Positions 11,337-23,499 are shown, counted from the stretch's first letter. The stretch is DNA of 64,000 bases from Bedellia somnulentella (GCA_963576735.1 OY755178.1:14260001-14324000), one strand, 5' to 3'. Program-made: numbers and translations. The notes: generated from the letters alone by a model not told the origin.

Positions 11337-14153
11337 TTAACCTCTCATGAAAAGTCCAAACTTAAGGTTTGCATACGTGACAAGTTTATACGAATAATAA
11401 TAACAAACTAACAATAACACGATACTAAAGAACACAGTGAATGCCCATACGCAACTCTGATCAAATATAAGGTAGTACACGGGTCTATCTTGAGGTGATA
11501 TTCTTTTTACCCTCTCCTTTGTCGAAGAAGTTACAACCCTGAAAAACGTACAGCATAAAATTATTCAATAGGTACTAATACTAATGTGCCTAACCAGTGG
11601 ACGCTAACATATGTTAGGTATCTTAATAGATATATCCCAGTTTAGATAAAATTTAGCTTCCAAATCATCAGATTGTCAGAAATTAAATTTTTAGTTTCTG
11701 TAGTTTGCGCGGAAAGCCTTCGCTACAGGCTCCTACTACGATTCATTCATGTCTTTAGGCCGGCACCAGACCAACGCGATGAGATAATAACCGAATTTCC
11801 CAATTCAGTTAGATCGAATCTAAACCCAAATTTTGTTCATCATTCATAAACAACTTTGGTGATAATAGCTAGGAAACGCAGCTTAGACGTAATTTCTACA
11901 CCTAATTTCAAACAAATACATTTAGCTAACAAATAAGTTTTACCTACTATTTTCTTAATTATATAATACCCAAATGACCTAAAATATTTGAATAGAAACG
12001 GTGTCTTGCATAAATACTTACTCATACAAGTTCTCCGATAAATGTTTATTGTATGGCCCAAGTTCCATCAAATAAATATCTGAAATAAATCGTAAAATTA
12101 TTAAAAGGGAAACATTCACTTTTTTATTCGGTGAATCGGTCGCACTTGCGTTAGGTCTGATTTATAAACTATTTCTTTGTACAGGGTACCTGAAAAAAAA
12201 AGTATGTGTGGGGTCTGTAGCTGATAACCAGTTTAGTAAGCAAATCATCCTAGAATATATTAGGCACTATTTAAAGTACCTACTTACAATTCTCATTAAA
12301 TGCCTCGGCAATGTTGCAACGTTATAAACAAAAAACAAGAAAGCCTAACTAATAACTAAACTACGTGTTTGTATTTCGTGAACCTGATAGACCTTCATTA
12401 TCCAAAAATGGCTTATCACCGATTTGTTTCTGAAAATAATATATAGCAGAAAAAAATCGCCCGATGCGATCAATCGAAGTTGATGTAGATATTTGATGAA
12501 AAAAACTCAAATATAAATTATTTCTTTAGTACTTGGAAATTTTGAATATGAAAATTCATTTATTACCAAATGTTTAACTTAACTTAAGATGATACAATAA
12601 AACAATCCCTAAACAAAAAAAAACAAAATGTGACTAAGAAATTTCGAATTCTGTTACAAGCTCAGTAATAAATCCTTTTTGGTATTTATAACCTGAGTAT
12701 ATGTATGTATGTCTGGCTCCAATTTCACCACGACTACAATTGTCAGTGACATATGTCGAGCTACAATTGTCAAGCAAATTGTGACATATTACAATTTTAT
12801 GAAATATTTCCTATAGAAATGCTTACAAACTTGACAGGCATTTTGCTACAATTGTATGTATTACAATTGTGTTGTGAAACAGTAATTATTATTTTAGTCG
12901 ACATATTTGTAGAATTGTCGTAGAATCTTGACATGAGATTGAGCCCATGTCGGATTTGCGTGACAATTGTAGTATTTCGTGGTTGATACACGCGTATTTC
13001 AAAATGGCTCTCCATGCGAGTAGTAGTGACGCTAGTGATAGTAACAGTGATCTTGATGAATATGCGCATATAAGAAGATTTAAAGAAAGAATTAATTTTT
13101 CTTTTGATCTTACGGATTTTTCATTTAGGGAAAATTCCGTCTTAGTAAAGTTAGTGTAGAATATTTAATAAATAGAATAGTGCACGTATTGAACACCCAA
13201 CGCCAAGAAACAAAGCTTTGACGCCTTGCCAACAAATTCTTTGTACACTGCATTAAAATATTGAAAACAACTTAATGGCGGGAATGGATTTAATAGTTTT
13301 AAATAGATGTTGTGAAAAAGAGAGCAAAGGCATTTCTATTCAGCCAATAAAAAAGTATCCATCCTACACGGAAGCCGCGGTTCGGACGCGGTTTGGACGC
13401 AGTTTACGTGGTACGGTGCACTATGAGTCGTCCTTTAATACCTATATAATGGCAGGCAGTTAATGAGTGTACGTGAAATACATACATAGATTATTATTGT
13501 TACTGCTATGCTGAGAGTACGAGAAAACGGATAATTCAAATTTAGAATGCCTGTATAGACGCATTGTCACGTAATATGTCATTCCAAGCTCTCGATAATT
13601 TATCTATAACATTTGATACATTTTTTCCTATGTTTAGTCGTGACAATTGTTTTCTACAATTGTCGCACCTGTCATTGTGGTGAAACCGATAATTCTACAT
13701 ATGTCATATTTTGATACAATTGTAGCACTTGTCGTGTTGGTGAAATTGGAGCCAGATGTATCTTCTCTTTAAGGTGCATCACCGAAACGTCGTCGATGTC
13801 TAACAGATGCAGGTTTTGCTCTTTCATTGATTTAGAGAAAGCGTATGATAGGGTGGTGAGAAAGCGTTTGTTTTGTGGGAGGTGTTGTGCAAGTTCATAT
13901 TATCACTATATACAAGGATTCCAGTGCATGTGTAGGAGTAAACGAGAAATATACGGACTGGTTGGTGAGGCAGTTTAAATTTTACTGATTAAAATATGAA
14001 CACTTACTTTCTACTTAAATCGTAACGATGAGAATAATTGTTCAATTTTCCATTAAGATGCTTGTAAAGTAGATATATGTAGAAAAACAAAGCGGTAAGA
14101 ATTAACGCATATAAGACAAAATCTAGACACCACAAAGGAAAACCTGATGCCAT
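11337..14153 (-). CDS. small membrane-protein gene, three exons, possibly two short ORFs
   Basis: Not recognised. Three exon-like blocks on the minus strand. Exon 1, 14153-14008: ATG, 48 codons plus two bases, donor AAA|GTAAGT; it encodes MASGFPLWCLDFVLYA then a hydrophobic segment (about residues 12-30). Exon 2, 12079-12022: acceptor TTATTTCAG, donor GA|GTAAGT. Exon 3, 11538-11337: acceptor TTTTTCAG, stop at 11337. Exons 2 and 3 are open together and include an in-frame ATG, giving an 82-residue protein (MELGPYNKHLSEN...) with one membrane segment (CVWAFTVFFSIVLLLVCYYY). With the strong donor, exon 1 enters exon 2 in another frame and stops after about 59 residues, so the transcript would hold two overlapping short ORFs. 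A weaker donor (A|GTAGAA) would instead fuse them into about 132 residues with two membrane segments. A Harbinger remnant sits in intron 1. A further possible exon at 12433-12368 ends in TAG. Confidence 0.5.
12668..12711 (+). repeat. repeat A, 3' end only
   Basis: TTTATAACCTGAGTATATG followed by TATG units, cut by the left end of the Harbinger-like element. Confidence 0.6.
12712..13756 (+). mobile_element. PIF/Harbinger-like element, decayed transposase
   Basis: Terminal inverted repeats TCTGGCTCCAATTTCACCA (left) and its complement (right) bound 1045 bp. The ends are packed with the palindromes ACAATTGT and ACATATGT. Inside, 13015-13155 reads DSNSDLDEYAHIRRFKERIN and FSFDLTDFSFREN. At about 13177-13255 a shifted frame reads RIEHPTPRNKALTPCQQIL, a pattern I associate with the N-terminal half of Harbinger-type transposases. 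No DDE domain is seen, so this is a deletion derivative. The target duplication is unclear: ATGTATGT and ATGTATCT flank CTGG...CCAG with one mismatch, which does not fit the 3-bp rule of the family. Confidence 0.6.
13785..13978 (+). pseudogene. RTE-type reverse transcriptase scrap
   Basis: FIDLEKAYDRVVRK at about 13826-13867 is the RT palm motif (box A) of RTE/L1-like polymerases. The frame ends at 13978; the rest of the ORF is missing. Confidence 0.7.
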
Positions 14154-14289
14154 TGTAATTAGCCGTTGCAACTAGAATATTGTATATTTTTTTCAGCGTG
14201 CAACTTTGTTTTATCTTTTTGATTAAATATTGAAATTAAACTCAGAATTACAAATGAAAATTGTTATTTATAATATCACTGCATGGAGG

Positions 14290-14640
14290 ATAGAGTCAAG
14301 GAATGGAAACAAAAGGAAAGTTTACACCACAAACTATTAGGTAAGACAAAAATCGTGTTGAAATAACCTTGTCGTACCCATTCCTTTTGGACTTGCAAAC
14401 TTTGTCTATATTCGAAGTTGTTGACCAATATATATGTATGTATACCTGGGAAAAACCATTCGGATAACTAGCACCAACTTTGAGAGTGAGGTCAACCGTT
14501 AAATCCAGCTCGGATGGAATACGATTGAAAAGCTGCGCCATATCTTCTCGTCTGTAGAGTTCCCTGGTTTTTGACAGTAACGTGGCCTTTAACAATGGAC
14601 CTTAAGAGACGGTTCCGAGTCACCTAAAGTATAATGAAGA
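14290..14640 (-). repeat. repeat-like ORF block, unclassified
   Basis: The frame 14595-14296 (ending VNFPFVSIP) is open for 99 codons including a TTG start. I recall similar peptides scattered through lepidopteran predictions, which points to a repeat rather than a gene. It has no catalytic motif. Confidence 0.35.
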
Positions 14641-14679
14641 GGCTAAGTTAATCAAAAAAGTTGTTGGTACGCGATGGTT

Positions 14680-14860
14680 CTAGATTTGTGGCCACATTTG
14701 TGATGATGATGACGCAGTGCGAGTATGCATAGTGTAAACCGATGACTTGGTGAAAATCGTGGGAAGCCGTTAAATGATTGCAGCGCAGGACCGGTCGTTG
14801 AGGAAATCTTTAGGGGAGGCCTATGTACAGCAGAAGTCTATTGTCGAAGTGATGATGATG
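14680..14860 (+). pseudogene. LINE ORF2 C-terminal scrap
   Basis: Reads approximately VNRWLGENRGKPLNDCSAGP in broken frames, ending with GEAYVQQKS and GATGATGATG, the same ending as at 7288-7345. It represents the last codons of a LINE ORF. Confidence 0.5.
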
Positions 14861-15194
14861 AAGATATTTTAATTTTAATATAATTTAATAATTTATATTA
14901 AAAATTACGTAACCCAACTTGCATGTATGTCACCGTAGGTAGCAGAGATACTGATACCTACTTTGATTACTTAACTTTAAAATTTATATTGGATCGACAA
15001 TCAAAGTTAAACAACAATCCAATGAAATCAAGTATTATACTGCTCCGTTCATGAATCTGTTACGTTTAGCCGTCTACGAATTCAATTCAATTCAATTTTT
15101 CTTCATCTACGAATTCAACTGGTCCTTCAAAAATGGTAAACCGTCCAAGCGTTCATTCAACACCCAACTCTAGTGTAATCTGTCACTTTGACTT

Positions 15195-15202
15195 TGACGT
15201 CA
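15195..15202. promoter_or_regulatory. CRE-type palindrome TGACGTCA
   Basis: A perfect TGACGTCA lies 279 bp before the CANT1-like ATG, in the region where its promoter should be. A chance occurrence cannot be excluded. Confidence 0.3.
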
Positions 15203-15480
15203 TTCGATGATCAGTCAGCTGAGATGTTTGTGATTTCTTAACTTCTTTATCGAATTTCTTTATCTTTTTATTATCTGTTGCTCTGAAATCCAATAGAGCA
15301 AAATTATAGATGGCTTTTGAACTATTTTAGCTTTAGAAATATCATCGTAACTAAACAGTTGTGAATATATAACCTCCAAATCAAATAGTGAACAATTAAG
15401 ATAAGAAATATTATTTGAAACATCATTCCTTAGTGGTTAAGGATAGGCTTATTGTGATATATTATGTGTTAATAAGCGTA

Positions 15481-18400
15481 ATGTACGAACATTACGATAT
15501 TGATGATAGAAAAATGAAAGGGACTTTAAGAGACTGGCGAAAAGCCTTGCGTACTCCGGCCACATATCGCATAGGCAACACAGTAAGAATACAGCCACAA
15601 TTTATTTTCTTCACAGTTTTAGCCTGCGTTTTCCTTTTAGTAATATTTTATTATAACTGGTGGACTAGCACAACCATATTATCTCACAAATGGACTACAA
15701 GTATAAGACCTTACAATCAAACCTATCCACTAAGTTCTCCTATAGTATCTGATGGTATAGTCAAATTTAGAATAGCTCTAGTAGCAGATTTAGATACAGA
15801 TTCAAAGAGTAAAGATAAACCACATACATATAACAGTTATATGAAAAAAGGTTTTCTAAGTTATAATGAAAAAGAAAACAATGTCTTTGTGACATGGGAT
15901 AACCAGCCTTCTTTGGTCCTTTCATCAACATATTCTCATAAAGGAAGAGGCATGGAACTATCAGAGCTGATAGTATATGATGGGCGGTTGCTGACATTTG
16001 ATGATCGTTCAGGAATGGTGAGTACAAAGTTTTAATGTCTACTTATAGTCACAGCTATATCTACAAGAACGGTAGCCATAGCTTTTGAATAACCTATTTT
16101 TAGCCATGATTACTATGGAATTTTGTTGAGAAAAAAAATGTGAAATAACTCATTTATCATCATTATTATTTATCGGTGATGGGTTTCCAATGCCACCACT
16201 AAATAATAACTTTTCAAGCTCTATACGCTTTCATCAAATAAAACAGTAAGCAATGAGATAGTGCTATTCTAACACCCAATTTCTGAATTGAGTATTCAAG
16301 TTGAGAATGACTTAAGTATAGTTTTGTCTCATTCACTTGTTAAGAATCCAATGCGACAGAACGATACTTAAGTTGTTCTCAGCTGGAATACTCAATTCAG
16401 AATTGAGGGTAAGCAGACTAAACATTTTATAAGTCATATAACAAAAGTCAGTTTATTTTTATTTATTTATTTAATAGGTACACAAACAGCATCATTATAA
16501 CAAACATTTTCATTTTTGAAAAAACATTGATCCAGATCTGTTACAATGCCAAAAATAGTGCACACAACATTATTGGTTGTTATCGTTTTCCTACTTATTG
16601 AACATTATTATTATTATTATTAAAACTATTTCAAACAATATAAAATAATAAAAAGATAAGAAAAACCCTAAAGAATAACTCCAAATATTTACCAAATATT
16701 TAAGATTAGATTAAAGTAAACTTTAAATCAATATTTTTCAAAGATACTTTATGTATTGTATTTACTGTGCAGTATGGATATTTTTGTCTGAAAATCCCAG
16801 ACCATTGTATATTATTCCTGTAGTATGACTGACACCAATATAATTACTAGGTTTAGTATTTTCTTTATAGGTATATTTAAAATAGTGTCAAAATATGCAA
16901 CTTCTATTCTCAGTTGCTGTGTAGTGTCGGCTTAGAATAGCAAGACCCCATTTCTTTCGGTGGGTGAACATAAGAGGCGACTAGCGGAATTGAGGCTTTT
17001 AAGGGATTTTTGGGCGATGCGGTTGGAGACCCATCACCAACAACCTTTATTTATTTATACCATCTTTTCCCCACTCACATTTCCAAAAGTGGCTGAGGAA
17101 TTTCTAATTCCTTAGCTCTGGCTACCCCTTCTAGGGATTTATAGCCGATGATATGTATGTATGTATTCTCAGTTATTCAGGTCTTTTCATTATTATTTTC
17201 AGGTATTTGAAATAGTTAACAACAAAATGATACCATGGACTATTTTGAATGATGGTAATGGTCATGCAGAAAAAGGCTTCAAATCTGAATGGGCAACAGT
17301 AAAAGATGAAATTCTTTATGTTGGATCAATGGGTAAAGAATGGACTACAGCTAGTGGTGAATTTGTCAGTCATGACCCTATGTGGGTTAAAGCTATCAAT
17401 ATGCGCGGAGAGGTAAGATGTTTAATTAATTTTCAGTATATCAGAAGAAAAGCTCATTTTATCAAATCATCTCCATATCAGAGTAAAAAAATACAGTTTA
17501 GGTCATAAAAAAACACAGGAATTGCTAAGCCATTAATTCAGTCTTCAAGCAGTGTGCTCCTCAGTCGAGTAGTACACCTATATTAAACTCAAATCAAATG
17601 TTCACACCATATTTCCCGATCTATGTAAGTCTCTTAAATACTATGTGTAATAGGATAACCCAAAGAGTTTAGGTTATACCCAGTCATAGTTGGAGGATGC
17701 GGTATTGCTTGCTTATGTTACATTATTGTCTCACTGGTTTACTTAAATATAGTTTCTGAATCTAAATGGAATAGTTCACAAAAATATCATAGTATGAAAT
17801 ATATGCAAAAGCAAAAATTGTATACATACACATCATCTTCAGCATAAGTGTTCATTAACTTTAATTCATGTTCTGTTTAGCTGAATATTTATGTGTGTCG
17901 TTACTTCTTCTGCTGCTGAGTTCATGGGTTTGATTCCTGCAGATTAGCTTATGAGATTTATTCCAGTTTGTTTATAACTGGGAATTGCAGATAATCACCT
18001 GATTTTCTTAGTAGTAGGACAGTATTCTAGGTTTCAATGGAAATGTTAACAAAACTAATTTTCAACGACCGCCACCTAACCCTAGTAGTATCAGACTTTG
18101 ATATATTATAAAACTCAATATGTGCCCCTTACAAGAACACATCATAAGACTTAGTAAAGTCAATAATAATCTATCAAACTATCCAGGTGCAACATCTTAA
18201 TTGGGTAAACCAATTTAAATCAATCAGAGCATCCATAGGCATCCACTGGCCAGGTTACATGATCCACGAGTCAGCTGTCTGGTCTTCCGTCAAAGACAAA
18301 TGGTTCTTCCTTCCTCGGCGATGCAGTTTTGAAACTTATAACGAGACTAAAGACGAACTGAAGGGATGCAACTATCTTATAACAGCTGATGCTTCTTTTA

Positions 18401-19459
18401 GTAATGTCCAGTCTTTCAAGGTAAATATATACTTATTGTTGCTAGATTATAGGCCCAACCACTGTAATGTCTAGATGCTCATGTGTGTCATACAACCATT
18501 TATGTGTTTAAATAGTTGTATGACACACATGAGCAACTTGTGAAGTTTTATTGCTTATAATTTAATTCAAAAACACCACAGTCTTAGGATTACTATTCCG
18601 AAACTGCTATTCGGGGTTGCAAGTGGTAAAGGGATTGACATAAGGTAAAAATAAATGTTTAGAGAATGGTTTCAATTACATCCTTTAATTCTCCATGCTA
18701 ACTTAAAGAAAAAATTACCTGCTTTCTCAAACATAAAGCCATTTTACCATTACTTTAGCCACCATTTTGGTGAACTATAATTTTGAACGGTGATTGTATA
18801 GGTACATTCTGTTACCCGAATTGCTGTCAATTGTTTAAGTTATAAATTAATATCGAAACATGATGAATATAATTTTACTCACGACTATAAAAACCAAAAA
18901 GGGAAAGCCATACCAGTAACAATTATTTAGCCACTTTTGAAAGTTATCCAACTTGGGGAAAAGTTAGAAAAAACCATGAACTATCGTTGTCGATTAGTCT
19001 CCCGTCACATCTGCTTTATTTGCCGTCTAACTTTTGTCGCCTATCGCCACCCGTGGGATAAATAGAGTAGTGTTATTCTAAGCTGATAATATAATATGAA
19101 TTATAAACTAAATATAAACTTTGATTGAAATGCGCAGAGTAATCGCGTAAAAGATGTACTAAGGTTCTGAACATCATATGACATTTATGTCACCAAATGT
19201 TCAGAGTACCCACCTATTCCTTGGCCTGTAGTATATAAGGGTATTTATATTTCAGATAACGAAACATCAGCCTAAACTAGGATTCTCTTCATTCAAATTC
19301 ATCCCGGGTTCTAAGGACGACGCTATTGTTGCTTTGAAAACTACAGAGTTCGAAGGAAAAACTTCAACGTACATAACTGCATTTAAAACTGATGGGACGG
19401 TTTTAATGGAGGATACTGTTGTAGAAAATATCAAATACGAGGGTTTAGAATTTATATAA
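15481..19459 (+). CDS. CANT1: calcium-activated nucleotidase (CANT1/apyrase family)
   Basis: Hydrolyses nucleoside di- and triphosphates (UDP, GDP) in a Ca2+-dependent way, in the ER/Golgi lumen or after secretion. Exons 15481-16017, 17203-17412, 18187-18420 and 19256-19459 all join in phase 0 with GT/AG sites and give 394 residues, close to the usual 400. It has type II topology: a cytoplasmic start, a membrane anchor at residues 41-58 (FIFFTVLACVFLLVIFYY), then the five-bladed propeller domain. Family landmarks: RIALVADLDTDS, KGRGMELSELIVYDGRL, EKGFKSEWATVKDEILYVG, GKEWTT, MIHESAVWS, FFLPRRCS, GFSSFKFIPG and the C-terminal VENIKYEGLEFI. ATG at 15481 is the first in frame; 15514 is an alternative and would shorten only the cytoplasmic tail. 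Introns contain repeat A copies and hairpins. The family call is firm; the symbol follows the human name. Confidence 0.95.
16271..16411. mobile_element. short foldback element in CANT1 intron 1
   Basis: TTCTGAATTGAGTATTC plus TGAGAA and ACTTAAGTAT at 16281-16319 pairs with 16364-16402, and GTTTTGTC/GACAGAAC extend the stem inwards. About 140 bp, no coding capacity. Target duplication not clear. Confidence 0.6.
16916..17165 (+). repeat. repeat A, full length
   Basis: From GCTGTGTAGTGTCGGCTTAG to GATATGTATGTATG. It ends about 40 bp before the exon 2 acceptor of the CANT1-like gene, in the same orientation. Confidence 0.9.
18477..18534. repeat. perfect 20-bp hairpin in CANT1 intron 3
   Basis: GCTCATGTGTGTCATACAAC at 18477-18496 and its exact complement at 18515-18534, with an 18-nt loop. 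It begins 57 bp after the exon 3 donor. Confidence 0.85.
18876..19093 (-). repeat. repeat A, diverged
   Basis: Plus-strand ACTCACGACTATAAAAACC through GTCGCCTATCGCCACCCGTG to GTGTTATTCTAAGCTGA matches the reverse complement of repeat A with many changes. Confidence 0.65.
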
Positions 19460-20032
19460 CTTCATAGACATAAATAATAGTTAACTAATTTTTCAATGGG
19501 TGGTGAAATGTTATTAGCGAAATATTGGTTTTGTCACTGTTTTTCATATATATTTAAAAAATACGTAATGTTTGTGTTATAAATGACCTATATTAGTCAT
19601 TGTGATGGTCAGGTTTTAATCATATTTGTAAAAAAGAGCACTATTACTGATAAAAAAAACTAATAGAATTTGTCTTCTAATAGGGTTAAAGTGCAAAGAG
19701 GTACAATATTGATTATGTGCTTATGTCAATAGGTAACATTTGACCATTTATTACATATATATACTTTATTATTTGTTAGGCTAGTTGCTAGCTGAAAAAA
19801 AATAACATAGTTAACTTTACACAAGCCCATTCCATTAATCTCAGAACAATTATTTTTTAATGATTGTGAGAGAAAAGTGAAATTGTTGAATTATTGTATA
19901 AGTTTAAGGTGGTCCCTCACTGGTCGTCAGTCAGGGAGGTATAATCATACCATATATATATATACTAATAATAATAATAATTACCATATATACCATACCA
20001 TATGGTATAATATGATAATGTTATATAATATA
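19460..20032. other. CANT1 3' flank, no other gene
   Basis: Probable 3' UTR and intergenic DNA, AT-rich, with short TA and TAA tracts near 19955. Confidence 0.4.
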
Positions 20033-21237
20033 CTAGCGACCCGCCCCGGCTTCGCACGGGTGCAATGCAAAATAAAATATACCTACTACAGAATGTCCTT
20101 TTGGTTAGTGCTGGAGTAAAAAATATTAACTTACTATTCGTTCGACTAAAAACAAAAGATTATCAACAACAAAATATACCTATTCTATTCAGTTCTTCTA
20201 TGAACTTAACTTAACTCTAAATGCAAATCAAAGTCTTAATGGAAGAAATACCAAGAAATATGGTTTTAAGCTAATCCTATCTAACCTAATGTACTTACAA
20301 TACTACTAATATAATAATAAAAATTAAAAGATAATCAACAACAAAAGATACTTATTCTATTCAGTAGTTTAATTAATTCTTGATATTTTCCTCGCTAGAG
20401 AGCTCCGATAAACGCGTGCGATCGCTGCAAATCATAATGTGCTATAAGGCGAAGCGCGTTTTTTTTTTTTTTTGTTTACCGTTGGGGAAATCCTCATAGG
20501 ATCCCGGACTATGAGGATTTCCCCACCAGTTCGGTGCTGCTGGCCCTGCGGCCTATGCGGCGTCACCTTAATATGTTGTGCCGGGCGGCTAAAGGCCGCC
20601 CTGGCGTGGCAAAGGAGTGTACCTAAGCTAAGTCGGATAGGAGGCGAAGCGCGGGCCATCGACGCGCTATTTATAGGCACGCGCCGCCCGGCGTAAACAA
20701 CTACGCCGACCCTGCATTTTAAATTTGTAATATCTTCGGTAATATTCACTTAAATTACATGCTGTAAAAAGCATATTGATCTATAATAAATGCACAATTT
20801 ATTTAAGGTACTTAATTGGATAAGGATGAATGCTGTATTGATTAAAATCACTTCGTAAATAACCATTTTTTAGTAAAGAATAAAAATGGTTATGCTGGGT
20901 TATCCCTAAGAGATAGACATATACCATCGCGGACATTTTTGTTGAACTTTTTAAGGTGAACAATACTGTAGTACATTATTTTGGTCTATCTCGTAGGGTT
21001 CAGCCAGCGTTTGCAATATAAGCGCAAAAAAACGTGCTTATTTACGACATCACATAATAAATCTTTAAATTTATCAGTGTTTCTCTACTATATTATGCAT
21101 TTATTATACATACAAACCTTCCTTAAGAATCACTCGATCTTTTAAAAAAAACCGCATCAAAATCCGTTGCGTAGTTTTAAAGATCTAAGCATACATACGG
21201 ACATACAGCGAAAGCGACTTTGTTTTATACTATGTAT

Positions 21238-21240
<3 letters not shown>
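20033..21240 (-). mobile_element. Helitron-like non-autonomous element
   Basis: Read on the minus strand it starts TCAATACATAGTATAAAAC after a host A and ends CCCGTGCGAAGCCGGGGCGG then GTCGCTAG before a host T, the A|TC...CTAG|T pattern of Helitrons. The terminal CTTCGCACGGG block is shared with the elements at 22203 and 51341, but the 5' end differs, so this is a different subfamily. A GC-rich block (20475-20700) is unlike its AT-rich surroundings. No Rep/Hel coding region. Confidence 0.7.
20484..20524. repeat. perfect 16-bp hairpin in the Helitron's GC-rich block
   Basis: GGGGAAATCCTCATAG at 20484-20499 and its exact complement at 20509-20524, with a 9-nt spacer. It follows a run of T's. 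Confidence 0.85.

Positions 21241-21279
<39 letters not shown>
21241..21279. repeat. (TA)n microsatellite
   Basis: About 19 TA units directly against the 5' (minus-strand) terminus of the Helitron-like element. Confidence 0.9.
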
Positions 21280-21280
<1 letters not shown>

Positions 21281-22202
21281 GTAATGTAATGCTCAAAGAC
21301 GAATCTATAATGTTACAGTACACGTGAATGCTCCCGGTGAGGGAGCGCCTTTAGTTTACTAATCTTTTTACTTTTACTAGTTGGCCCTTTTATGCTATTG
21401 CACACTTACAATACAAGTATAAAAACCCCACATTGAAAGGTATCTAAATTCCATATGCTAGTATAGATGTATAAATACATTCTACGGAGCATGTTTTCTG
21501 AACATTGGAGTAATTAGTACCTAAAAACATAAACTTATATCTTTCCAAATACTCAAATTTAACATTCTCAAATGTTAGTATAGTATATATTTTCTTAATA
21601 TTCCCTTATTACCTTTTTAAAATGACCTCAAAAGTATTTAGTGAACTCAATCAATTACGTAATTAGTATTTTAAATTGACACAGCACATTAAAAAAGTGG
21701 CGCTTTCTTTTTTTAAATAAACCCGGTTGACTTATTTAACCCACAAAAACCCATAAAGAACTATATTGTAGACTTTTGTGGCCAAACATAAATTGTTACT
21801 AGAATAATGATTTTTCAAATTTCTCGTAAAACTTTAACTTAAAAGTAAGTTTTTCTTGTAAAAAACTGTGATTTTATATTTATTTCATAGATGGCATCAT
21901 GACTTTATATCTATTTTGTTATGCAATTTTTATGTAGATAGCATAGTGTATTGTTGTTTTTTATACGAATTTCTTGTAAATATGTACAGAGCATAGTACA
22001 TTTTTATTAATTATAACAATATACAATTATTGATGTCTTTTATTTAAACCATTTCCTTTGTTTTTTGTTCTTTTTACTTTTGCGAAGTCAGTAGAATACC
22101 TTTGAACTTTGAGTATCTATGTAGATGAGTACTCTCCACCAATATGATACAGGGGTAATACATACTTCAAAAATGGTCAATTATTTCATGTTATATTTAT
22201 GA
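21280..22202. other. no gene seen
   Basis: AT-rich intergenic sequence between two Helitrons. No exon signals I trust. Confidence 0.4.
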
Positions 22203-23019
22203 CTAGTGGATCGTCCCAGCTTCGCACGGGTAGCGTTGTTTTTTAAATATCCGAGGTTTCTTTCTTTAGTCACTGCTCAAGCATTGTGAAATTCAGCGCA
22301 ATGTTTTCAATTTATTAAATTTATAGCACTCCCTAAACAGTGTAGTTTGGTGATTTTTAATGCGCTTTAATGAACGGTTCAGTATTTCCGTTTAATAGCA
22401 AATTTTGGAATAAAACGCTATGAAGTATTTATAACAATCTAAAAAATAAATCATTACGTGTTGTAGGATGCAACTACTGGCGCCATCTAGTATGTTATAT
22501 GTAAATTAGTAACGATTCGGTTTTGGTAACGGGCGCGATGGCTTATTTTATGTATAATTTCGGTGTTTATCTACCGATTTCTATGATTCTTTTTTTATTG
22601 AATAGGTAATAATGTTACCTTTTTTAAATTAGGGATGAATGAGAGGTTTACAAACGTAAGAGTAAACAAATATAATCAGAATGTTCCGAACTGCTAAGCT
22701 ATCAGGAATTACACGTGTTATTGTGAGTCAACCGTAAAAGATAGACATAAACTGTTGAAGATTTTTTTTTAGATAATTATATGAAGAATATTTCCGTCAT
22801 ACATGATTTCTATGTAAGTTTAACCATTAAGGCTGCACACGCGACGGAAGCTTAAAAAATGTAGTAACTTCTCCCGTTTTCCCAAAATTTCCCAAAATTC
22901 CCCTTTACTACTCTGCTGGAAAGTATACAAAAACCTGCCCAGGAGTATGGAGAATAATTGTACCAAGTTTCGTTAAAATCCGTCGAGTAGTTTTTGTTTC
23001 CATAAGGAACATACAAACC

Positions 23020-23053
<34 letters not shown>

Positions 23054-23172
23054 AATTTTACTGATTGCATTTTTGGCATCAGTATCGATCCCTAATCACC
23101 ACCTGATAGTTATTTTGAAAATATATTTCATGTACAGAATTGACCTCTCTACAGATTTATTATAAGTATAGA
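22203..23172 (-). mobile_element. Helitron copy 1, 970 bp
   Basis: On the minus strand it starts TCTATACTTATAATAAATC after a host A and ends GTGCGAAGCTGGGACGATCC then ACTAG before a host T. It holds a GTCT/GACA tetranucleotide array (about 23018-23050) and no coding region. A near-identical element lies at 51341-52325. The termini are those I associate with non-autonomous lepidopteran Helitrons (Lep1-like). Confidence 0.85.
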
Positions 23173-23499
23173 TTTAAACCAGTAAATAGTTATATTTTTC
23201 ATTATTTAACATATGTTTATTTTGAAATTTCATCTCCCAAGAGTAAGTGCATTGATAGAATGAAACGTTACATCCCATTTAATGTTATTAATACAATTAA
23301 ATTATCTTATATTTATTTATACTTTTGTTCTAAAATGTACGGTATTCTGCATTCAAGAGCACTAGCAACTGAATAATTAATTTAAATTCTTGGGCCGAAA
23401 CAGCGCATTCAAAACCACTTCTTGGGTGATTCATCTCGCGGGCCGATCAGCTTGTTGGCCGAATAATCCCAGCACCAATCAGTATGACTGTTAGCATCC

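Noticed and set aside
14296..14595. 99-codon minus-strand frame as exon of the neighbouring small-protein gene
   Set aside because: It can be joined in phase, but it resembles a widespread repeat and the acceptor that would follow lacks a pyrimidine tract.
15415..15480. Start of the CANT1-like protein at 15415
   Set aside because: The codon is TTG; the first in-frame ATG is at 15481, which fits the family's N-terminus.
23018..23050. GACA repeats as a CRISPR array
   Set aside because: Pure tetranucleotide tandem repeat without spacers, inside a Helitron.
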